From assembly GCF_028858725.1 (NCBI RefSeq), contig NC_084765.1:12497001-12561000 (forward strand): a DNA stretch of 64,000 nt, written 5' to 3'. The notes beneath the pieces are model-generated. The model was given only the letters and a program-made list of their open reading frames with translations. It made no database searches and was not told the DNA's origin. This stretch comes from Colius striatus. Lineage: Eukaryota; Chordata; Aves; Coliiformes; Coliidae. The position numbers and the translations under genes are program-made. This document shows positions 54,051-64,000 of the stretch, piece by piece (within the stretch, counting starts at the first letter, position 1; every line of letters starts with the position of its first letter).

Positions 54051-57000
54051 GCTGCCCTCAGCCGGCTCTGCCTGTGCTTGCTCGCTCTGCAGTGTTTCAC
54101 TCCAAGCGGTGCAGCCTGCCTCTGGAGAGTCCTGTGCGTGAGTTTCATCTCCTGAGGAAAATTTGCACTGTGGAATTTTAAGTCCATTTATTTTTCTTAG
54201 TAAAGCTCAACGGTGGCCATTTTATTGGTTTTGAAAAAGCTGTAGCCTGTTTAAAGCCACTGGCGATAAAGGCGCTGACGTTAAACAGGATTCGTGTGCT
54301 GTTGTGTTTTCTTTGTACTTTGAGAAATCTTCCTCTTTGTTCATTATATTTACAGGATATAAAGAGAGCAAGGGAACAAGCACAGTTGTTACAGCCCTTG
54401 TTAGGAGTATGGTTTAGGTTATAGGAACACTTAAGCCATAAGTAAGAGTACGTATGGATAAATACAATCGCAGTTACTTTTTACAAATTCATTTAAAAAA
54501 CCCTACCACTGCCAACTTCACAAGTGCTATCCCTGAAACAGCTGAGAGGATTTGTTCACAGAATCCCGTTTGTGCACAGATGCACGCAGATGCTCAGGTG
54601 CTGCAGAACAGTCAGGTTTATACTTTTTCCTCTCATTTTTAGCATTCTGAAGCAAAATCCATTGCCATCAAGGAAAAGGTATCTCTAGAGTGTACATCTG
54701 TTGCACTAATCCCAGCACAAATGGCATCTCTCGCTTCAGAAAGCTGCAGGGTGCAGTCGTAGCTGTTCTCAAAGTACTAGAAGGTTTTGAGACTCTGTTT
54801 CAGTCGTTGCACTTTTATCACAAGCATGCTGTTCATGCAGTTATGTTCTCATACAGTGTCCAGGCTAACAAAGCTTATGAGCTAAGGCAGTTCAGGGTAA
54901 AAAAAACAAATGAAAGCTTTTTGGTAGGAGTGAAACAGTCGTTGTTAATCAGATGTAGCAGACTGGAAATCCTCTTCTCGTTTTCGAAAAAAAGGGTATA
55001 GGAAGTCTCTGAAATGACATAAAGCTAAATGAGAAGCACTATTATGAATTATATTTTTTTTAAATGGTGCCATGTCTTTCTTTATTGCTAAGATGTAATT
55101 AAATTTCTAAATAAGTTTTTTTTTTCTCTCAAAGATAATATGCAAATTAATTGCTTACTGGAGCTCTTACTTTGAACAATGTAAAATATTTTTACATAAT
55201 TGTAACTGAAAAGTGAGTCAATTACTATGAGAACTGTAGGACTGCATGGCTCAAGAATTAAGACAAAAGAGCATATATTTAATACTGCATTAATAGGTTT
55301 TATTTTCTTAACAAGTGTTGAGCTGCTGAAGTCACAGTCATTAAAGTCAAACTAGTGTTTGGTCACCTTTTGATTACTGTAGGACCAATGGCACATTTCT
55401 CTTACCACTGCAGAATTTTCTCCTTTTCTCTTCTACTTTCTTTTCTCTTGGAGAGGGCTGTGGTGGTGTCTAGGAAAGAAAAAAAAAATCTAAACAGTCT
55501 GATTTAAATTATCTAACTGTGAGTTTAAATCCTTCAGATTAATAAAAATTCAATTGATCTCAAGTAACTTCCTTTCTTCCTCATATTTTGGTCTGCACTG
55601 AAACAGGATACATAAGCCTTTTATTAAGTGAACTGAACAGCTTTCAAGTTTCACTGAACTTCTAGTAAATATTCCAGTAAATAGACTCTGCACTAATGCT
55701 GTCCTGTAATAACTTCCTACAGCAGTACGGGACTCCCAGAAGATCCGTTTACCCCACCCACAGTAACAGAACAATAGACAGATATTTCCTCTCTTCTGGC
55801 AAAAGCACATTAGTTTTGATAGAACACTCAGCTGTGCCAAGACTCTCTTGTTCTCTATACATGCAGCAAGTAGTGTTAAGGAACCACGCCTTTAGTGATA
55901 AAAAGGCAGGATTTTTAAAACTTCACATAGAAAATTGGATAAATTCTGTGTAAATTAAGAACTTTTGGAAGCTATGTGAGCTATTGTATAGGTTTATTAA
56001 ATAAGTATTTTCCTGTGTAATATGTCTTCCTTTATTACATGGATAGAAAAATACTTTCAAACCTAGACTACCTAGATGTCCATCTATTACAAATTTATTC
56101 TACAGCAAATTGAGGTCCAGTGACAGCAGGAAGGGTGGCATGGAATAGCGTTCCAGCTGCTCTCCAGGGCTTCAGGAAGAACAACTGTTACCATATTCCC
56201 AAGACAGCAGTACAGGAGCATGTCAGAGGCTGGAATAATCTCTAGAAAGGGGAAACGATGTTTATTGTGGAAGGAAGTAATTCACTTCCTTCTTAGTGCT
56301 CCTTCTTGCCCTTCAGGCTCAGTACCAGCCCTCTGTAGGCAGGGCTAAAGCCAGGGCCTTTGTCGTATATTACTGATTACATCTCAGTGCCATCCTCCAT
56401 TGATGTATTTGAACCAAAGGTATAATATTTATATGCAAAATAAGAGAAATGAATGAGCAAGGCAAAATCAAATGGCTCTTTTTCAGATAACAAAGGTGGC
56501 AAATCAGAAAGGAAGCATTTAACACGTATTTTGCCCAAATATGGAAAACAGCTAGGTGATGTTAGTGGTTTGTCAGGCATCCAAAGTTTTCTAGAAAGTC
56601 TGAGTGAAGGCCTTAAATGAAAGTTGCATTAAAGTTTAAGCGATGGCATAAGCATTATGTTGACCTCTGCACATCAGAAAATGTTACCCTTGCTATATTT
56701 AATGGTGGTACAGTGGGCCTGTACGAAGTGATCTGACAGTTTTAGACAGCTTTATAGCAGATAAAAATCCACATGACAAAAGAATTGACAGACACAGCAG
56801 AAAAAACAGTGCTGAGTGACCAAGATAGTTAAACCATTGTTTTCTCAAAGCCATGTTATGAGGCATATCGATGAGGCAACGTGGGACAGAGCTTCACATT
56901 TATTTTGCCACTGATGTATCTGATCCATTTTTAAATATTTACAAAACTATCCTAATTATCCTTATCACCAACACTAATTTTATAATACTGAAAGATACAG

Positions 57001-60000
57001 GAAAGTGCATTAAATGTTTTCTTTGGTAAGAGTCCTAACACCAATATTAAGATATGCTTGCATAATTCCATAGGAAGTTTGAATTAATAGAAAAAAAGAG
57101 GATTAAAGAAATACAAATTTAATTGGAGAGGAAAAAAAGTGAATGACAAACAGCAATCAGCTTATTACATCAAGAAATTACAATATGAAAGACTACAGGA
57201 CTGAAAAGTAAAACTAAAACTATCCTCACATTTAAATAATCTAAAACATCTATTTAGAAGAAAATAATATTTTCTTATTTATAGTTTCACAGTTGGCAAC
57301 CTGATAATTAGGATCACTTCAGAGAAATTAAAACATAGCTCTATGAAACCCTGTTCAATACTCAGTAATGGCCAAATTAAATGCTAGGAATTGTTAGGAC
57401 AGAGACAAAACGTGAAGTGTTACTATGCCACTGTGTAAATCCATGCTGCATCTGACACCATTCAGACTTGAATATTGGCTGTGATTCCTGTTTCGCACCT
57501 TAAAGTGTTGTGGCAGTGCTGAAGGCACTGGGAAAAGTGGAAAGAATGACTCAAATCATGGAATAGCTTCAAACAAACAATGAGGGTAAAGAGTAGAAGT
57601 CTTCAGTCTACGTAACAATGCAAGGAAAGATAATAGACGCTTGTAAAATCACAGCTGGCATGGAGATGCCCCTCAACGGTGGTATTGGGCTTCAGTAAAA
57701 GCAGCAGGCTCAAGCAAAGACAAGGTGGTACTTTCTGAGAAATGTCAAACCTGTTCTGTGAAAACCTTTGCAACAGAACCCATTGTGGTCTTTTGGTCAT
57801 GTATTCAGAGAGCAACTGGGCAAATTCATGGCCAAAACAACTTTTCAAGCCACCTTACAATACTGCTGATGCAATATTTGAACTAAGTTCAGCAGTGAAA
57901 ACATAGCTAACCTAAACATGCATATACAATCTCAAGAGAAATTAATTATACTATTTTGTTCTGTTATGTTTCCAGCGTAGTTATAAACAGCATCTGACAT
58001 CTGAGCAATGGCAGGCATTGCTCTGCAGAGATTAATATACAGGAACTAAAAGGCAAGGCCATCATGGTTTCTCTTCTCCTGATTCACTGGAGGAAACAAC
58101 ATTCCATTAAGTCTCCTTTTGTGATACCACTTACCATAAATCTATGTTGGTAGTTATATTTTTTGGTAAAGGATTGGCTGCACTGGGGTCAGTGGTGACA
58201 CTCCCAGGGAATGCTTGTTTTGTGCAACCCTAGGTACAAGGGATTGCTAAAGAAGAAAGAAAACTCTCTTGTGCCAGAATAAGAGAGGGACTAAATGAAG
58301 GCAGCATCTCCATCCCCTTGGAGAAGAGGGAGGAGAGGTCCCAGGGAGATCAAGGAGACACTCCTGTCAGATGGACAAGGGGTTACCAGTAAATAGCAGT
58401 GCTGTTACTGTTGATCAAGTAGGAATGGGCATATTACTGCAACATTCAGACACTCTAATTTATTTGGCCTATATTTCATGAGTCATGTAATAAAGCTTCC
58501 TTCACTTCCTTCACTTATTTATGTATAAGAATACAAATATTATCAATCCCAAAATATTTTTTTTAAAATCTAAAAAAAAAAAAAAGTTGGGACTCTGACT
58601 GTTACTGTTGGAGGAAAGAAAAGGTCAATGTTAGCCTCAGAAATATTCCTGAACCAAAACCAAAGGGTCATCAAATATTCATCAGTGAATATGTAACACA
58701 TTCAGACAGACATCTATGAACAACACGCAAGTTCATCAGTGAATTAGTTTGATTAGTGTTGAATTTTTTCAAAATTTCTACCTATGAAAGAATTAAGTGT
58801 AATTGTCATCAACAGATTAGAAGTAACAGATAAAGGGATACAGAAATAAAGCCTTTGTAATCCATGAGACCACTAATGGACACCATTTCCTTATGACAGA
58901 CATTATTGTATTAAATTAATGGCTAGACAGAGTATCACCTTCTTAGTTAGGTATTTATAATCTCATAAATATTTTACAATGAGTACTTACATGTAGATCC
59001 CACAATAAAATATCCACAATGTTTTTGCCAGTCTATTATTGCCAAAAGTTTCTGCTTGAAAAATGGAAATACATCCACATACAGAAATAAATTTGCCAGG
59101 GGCTATCAAAGCAAGGACTTTAAAAAAAACAAAAAAAGGGGAGAAGATCCTAGGAATTAGTATTCCTGGCAAGACATTAAGGGTTCCTGTGACACTTCTC
59201 TTCACAGGTATTTTCAAGTTCCATAGGAGTGTTAAAGCTCTTGTAATAATCTGTCACTATTTAGGCAAGAATTCTGGTATTTGTGGACCACACTTTTCAA
59301 AGAGTAACTCAGCCCATTCTTAGCATGTACTCAGTTTTTGATGTGGAAAGACTGCAATACAGTATTAATATGCAGGGGAAAATAAATGTTCAAGTAAGCT
59401 TTACTTTTTAAAAGGCTTGTTGTCATCAGCCAGGTTTTTCTACTTTTGCCAATCTCATAATTTTGCTACATGGATTTTAACAGCTTTGGTGTTATGCATA
59501 TCCCTGTTCTCATAGTACAAGCTTTATTTGGCACTGCCATCTTTATTGCATATATTCCTAAACTAAGAACAATGCAAGTAGAAATCTAAGCCTGTCCTGA
59601 CAAATGAAAGAGTGCTTCTGGCAGTGTAATATCCATTAACTGCAATCGTTCTGACAGATCACTGAGCTTGGACAGTGCATCATACATACTTAAATTATGA
59701 ACAAATTCCATTCATCTAAGGATAATTCTAAATCCAGAGTATTTGGCGCAACCATTGACTTCTAAGCCTGGTCCATGGAAGGATTCAGGGCCTGAAGGGC
59801 TCTAAATGCATTCCAGACCATCTCATTATAATCCTGCCTTGAAACTAGCTAGTGAGTATCTAAAACCCTCTGTAGTAGTTATTCAGATATCACTATATAG
59901 TTAACACATTTACACATCTGGTTTTGATTTTAGGAAGCATATATATCAAATCAATTTGTGACTACAGATGTTTCATTCCCAACAGAATCTGTGGCACCAA

Positions 60001-62869
60001 AAAATTTTTAAGCTGTGTTTATCACATCATTAAACGAACAGGAATAATAATTCTTCAACAACAAGTATCACCAAATGGATGAGTTCATACTTGGAATAGG
60101 GAAATTTTAAAAAGAAAAAAATGCAGAGAGAGTGAAATCAGAAAACTATCTTTGCATTTGTATGCACCCTTCCAACTGTGTTATAATAATTAATAAAAAC
60201 AGGAGGGTGTTTTCCAGGTCAGAATATGTACCTTCGCATTTTGAAAAGTGATCAGTGATGGAGGCTATCAATTTTTTGTTATGCAACTTGAAATGCATTA
60301 AAGCATTACAATTACCAGAAAGCCCCGGGTATCCCCTTGTTTCATAGTGAGCAGAAAATATTAATGGCTTTGTATTTCTTTTAAATTTTGTGCAAAATCA
60401 CATAGATGAAAGTTAAAAAATAAGCTCCTCTCAAACACAATGCTTCTTTTATCAAATTCTGTATTCTCATTATTAACTTTACATATATTCAGCATACACA
60501 ATATTCAGCACACGTTATTTAGATTAGTTTCAGATAGAAATAGTTTTCTTATCACTAAAGCAAAACATTAATTTAATTTGGTTAGGATCTTATAAAAAAA
60601 ATCACTTACACAATGTAACTGGAAGTATATTATTAATAATATCTTATCAATAATTACCAAACTTTGCGCAGTTACATGGCTTCGCCTTTCAGAACGTGGC
60701 ATTCTACTGAAGTGATATCAATATATATTTCTAATGCAAATCAGACTAGTTAAACATTTCTTCAGAATATATTCAACCCGAGTTTTTCAATCTAGTTGCT
60801 GAGTTACAATCTTTATATCGTTATCAATGATTTTTTTTCACCGACGTTATAGCCACAGTTTTACCTAGATCTTGAACATGTAGTTGGTACTGTCAAACTT
60901 AAATCAATTTAAGAAAGTTTACTAAATATAATTGATTTCTGATTTTCTTGAAAACTAGTGGGTGCGTACATATGTATCCAAAGGATTCATCTAAATTGGC
61001 CTGTAGCAATCTATTTGTGAATAGTTGTCTGGGTGTTGGCTCAAATCTGGTTAGCTACTAAGAGGGAAAGAAATTAAAAAATATAACAGGAATTGACAGA
61101 ATAACAAATTTATTGTGCATATTTGTATTTTTACAGAAGTTTTGAATAATACGGTGTTGCTCCACTGTAGCATTCAAGTACAGTGATAGCAGTACTTCAT
61201 TGCTTAGGAGTGGTTTACCTCTCCTTAAGAGACTTTTGAGCACTGGTATCAGATTGATGAACTTTCTCTGGTTTCTAGATAGGAATGAACTCATTATACA
61301 ATCACTTCTACAAAATGAACTAGATATGAATTTCATAGAATGTTACTCAGCTTGGGAAATAGCATTTCTTAAGTTGCATTGCTGCACATATGTGTATCAC
61401 CATTTTAAGGTATTTAAATGGTCAATAACAGTTTTAATACATATCTAGCTTTGCATGTTTTCTTTTGTACTTTTTCTTTCTTAACGCATACCTCTTTCCA
61501 AGATTAGCCTAAGTTATGAAGGACCTGTGATAAACAAAATACAAAATACAAAAGCTTAAGTACCATTTCTCGACCACTCAAAAGTTCTTCAGAAACAGAG
61601 GAAACAACTATGATATTCAGATCCTACTAGAAAAATATTACATAAAGGAGAAAAAAATACTAACAAACCCTTCAAGATACAATCACTGTAGTATCAACAA
61701 AACCAAAGAAGCCACCAGCCTGGAAGTGTGGTGCTGAAACAGCTGTCAAATAGACTGATGGAGGAACTGAGCACCATCCCAGAAATAAAGCAGAATTCCA
61801 GACAATGAGGCTAAGGAAAGGAAAATTGGCTTTTCTGTGTATCACATGGCAAATAAGTCTACTTGACCAAGTAAATTTGCCTTTTATTTGCTCTTCTATA
61901 TTAATTATGGGAGGAAAAAAAATCTTTAGACATTTAGAAAAAGGACTTCAATAATGAAGCTGAATAGAGAAGTTCAACAGAAAATTGAAATAATATTAGA
62001 TCTGCCTTTTGTTCATCCTTACCAATCGGAATTATCATCATTATCCTGTTTTATCTTTGAAAACAACTGAGAACATTTGAGAACACATGTATGGTTGACA
62101 TGAATGTATCTGCCTCCTTTAACAGTTGATAAAAAAAGGGTCTGGAAGACACTGAAGTTAAAAGGATGGCATTTCTTCTTCATGTCCATGGGAGGAATAG
62201 GTCTTGGTTAACCAGAGTCTTGTAGAGAAGTTTCCAGAACACTGTCATGAACATCCACTTTGTGATAGGGATGCTTGAAATTACCTCATCTGTTTTCCAG
62301 CTTGCTTAAGAACCCAGGCAGATTGTTAGCAGAAATGTCTGATACCTCATATACTATACTTCTGGGGAGGATAGCATACTTCCTTCTGATCTAAAGCCAC
62401 TCAGGGACAACTTCTAGCCAAGCAAGCAAGCCTCTATTACAAAAACCTGGAAAAATGAGTAATTAGAAGAACATTCTAATAATAACGTTGTTCAGACTCA
62501 GCCACAAAAAGCCTATACTTCAAAATAAAGGGCAAACCTTCATTGAACAACCAGTAGAGTAAGCTATTTCTTACCACTTCTACTTGCTTCTAGTATGATG
62601 CTCCAGTTCATCCTGCTTTGTGGTCTGTAATGCACCTTTCAAATGGATGCTAAACAATCTCTTTCTTTATGTTTTATTCTCCCTGGAAACACACAAGCCA
62701 AGAAAATTGCCTAAGAAATAAGGAGGTGAAAGCACAGACTGCTGTCTCTGCTGTGTCAAGTGAGACTTGCCTAGATGACATATGACCCTCAATAATTGGA
62801 GCGTCAAACTTCTGGCAAAAATCTTTGGGGAGTAATCTGATAAAGGTCACCAGATGGTCAAAGACTTTG
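54051..62869. other. Intergenic DNA upstream of PSMA1, no gene seen
   Basis: AT-rich, without CpG islands, confident interspersed repeats or exon-like conserved frames. By synteny PDE3B may lie further right, and alternative PSMA1 first exons could lie here. I looked for one encoding a short MQLSKVK-type N-terminus (recalled from a human isoform) and did not find it. Confidence 0.55.
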
Positions 62870-62874
62870 TGGAT

Positions 62875-63264
62875 TGTTGTGGTTTAGCCCGGCAGGCAGC
62901 TGAACATCACACAGCCGTTCGCTCACTCCCACGCATTGGGATGGGAGAGCCAGTCCCCAAGCAGCAATCAGCCTCCCTGGCCAGCTTCCCCCAGTTTATA
63001 TACTGAGCATGACATCCTGTGGTATGGAATAGCCCTTTGGCTAGTTCAGGTTATCTGTGCTGACCATGTTCCCTCTCAGACACTTTTTCACTCTCAGCCT
63101 CCTTGCTGGCAGGGCAGGGTGAGAAGCTGAAAAGCTCCTGACTTAGTGTAAACACTGCTCAGCAACAACTAAAACATCAGTGTGTTATCAACATTATTAT
63201 CCTAAATGCAAAGCAGTGCTGTACCAGCTACTATGAAGAAAATTATTGCAGCTCAGCCAGGACA
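62875..63264 (+). mobile_element. Solo LTR of an avian ERVL-type endogenous retrovirus
   Basis: About 390 bp, starting TGTTGTGGTTTAGCC and ending CAGCCAGGACA, as in the ERVL-type LTRs (TguERVL-like) widespread in birds. It is bounded by TG and CA and flanked by near-identical 5-bp direct repeats (TGGAT at 62870-62874, CGGAT at 63265-63269), as expected for a class III element. No internal region accompanies it, so it is a fossil left by recombination between two LTRs. The strand is that of the TG...CA reading. Confidence 0.82.
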
Positions 63265-63269
63265 CGGAT

Positions 63270-64000
63270 ATAGTTTGAGAAGCACAAAAAGTAGTTCCAA
63301 ATACAGAACCGAAGTCAGGCTGAAATGTCCAGTGTTTTATGGAGCACAAGTAACTCAGGAGTTCTTAGAAAAGTAGCCTTGAAAAGTATTTATGAAGCAC
63401 TGATTGGAGATGAAGATCTTTTCCTTAAAACATTATAATATGGCAACAGCCTGTATTTGGGCTCTCTGGAAAACGGGTAGTGTGATGCTGCAGGTCTGCC
63501 AAGCTTCTCCAGTTGCCACAATAGTCATGGAGCTGACCCACTACTAAAGTCTTGCACAGGAATCAGAGGGTCCCAGATTTGGGGGTTTGTCTTTGTCTGG
63601 AGTACAGTTCTTTGTCAGCTTGACTGAAATTATGTAGTTGTATTGATGGGATAATAAGCTATTTTGATGCTATGTGATCCTGAAGAACCCATGAACCTAA
63701 TTAACAAGTACTCCAGAAGCTAGTGTTAATGATCTTTATTGGGCAAGAAGACAAAGAAACATGGGCATCAAAGCAATGGGAATGATTCTCAGATTAAGAA
63801 ACAATTGCCAAGATCAGTGCATCTCTCAAACTTCAAAGCAGAACCGAAACAAAGTAGAAAAACACCTGCAGTAGCTAAAACTCTCTTATATCTAAAAAAA
63901 CCTGAAAAAGTTTCAAAGTTGAGAGTCAACTTTCCATACACCACGGGTACTGCATGAAATGAGGTATCATTTTGATTCAGCAGACATTTAAGAGCAATTG
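63270..64000. other. Intergenic, no gene seen
   Basis: Non-coding sequence after the solo LTR. A 72-codon open frame at 63739-63957 is Lys-rich with no family resemblance. Confidence 0.5.

Noticed and set aside
61370-61395. Possible alternative PSMA1 first exon on the minus strand beginning MQLKK
   Set aside because: Only three residues match the MQLSKVK start I recall for the human long isoform, and no phase-0 donor follows.

Overview
The window is vertebrate nuclear DNA, most likely from a bird. It carries two multi-exon, GT-AG-spliced housekeeping genes, both on the minus strand. Their proteins are near-identical to the vertebrate orthologues. The spacers and introns hold many CR1 LINEs with the avian 3' tail (ATTCTATGATTCTATG type) and one solo LTR of the ERVL kind common in birds. 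The neighbourhood matches the COPB1-PSMA1 segment of human 11p15.2. I cannot name the species. Several similar, fairly intact CR1 copies in 64 kb suggest a lineage with relatively recent CR1 activity.

Layout, left to right. 1-17.06 kb: intergenic DNA downstream of COPB1 with no gene I can support, one CR1 tail fragment and some low-complexity tracts. 17.06-43.1 kb: COPB1 (coatomer beta subunit), read right to left. All 21 coding exons are present and every exon junction keeps phase, giving 954 codons including the stop (953 aa). Its promoter is a CpG island at about 42.6-43.1 kb. Its introns contain CR1 copies, including a 3.7 kb antisense CR1 with ORF1-esterase, endonuclease and reverse transcriptase segments that fills most of intron 2. 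43.1-44.4 kb: a short inter-gene spacer with a polypurine tract and a CR1 tail. 44.4-53.8 kb: PSMA1 (20S proteasome alpha subunit), also minus strand, ten coding exons, 261 aa, with its own CpG-island promoter (about 53.2-54.05 kb) holding a palindromic NRF1-type site. 54.1-64 kb: intergenic DNA upstream of PSMA1 with no recognisable exon, but a solo ERVL-type LTR flanked by a 5-bp target duplication.

The two genes are not an operon. They are head-to-tail neighbours, with PSMA1's poly(A) signal only about 1.3 kb upstream of the COPB1 CpG island. COPB1 works in COPI vesicle coats on Golgi membranes; PSMA1 forms part of the alpha ring of the proteasome. I found no novel coding system. The more interesting points are a GC-AG intron in COPB1, the large antisense CR1 beside COPB1 exon 3 with its retained SGNH-esterase motifs, a UPRE-like site in the COPB1 island, a PSMA1 first coding exon that supplies only the initiator methionine, and one unclassified block near 7.5-8.1 kb.
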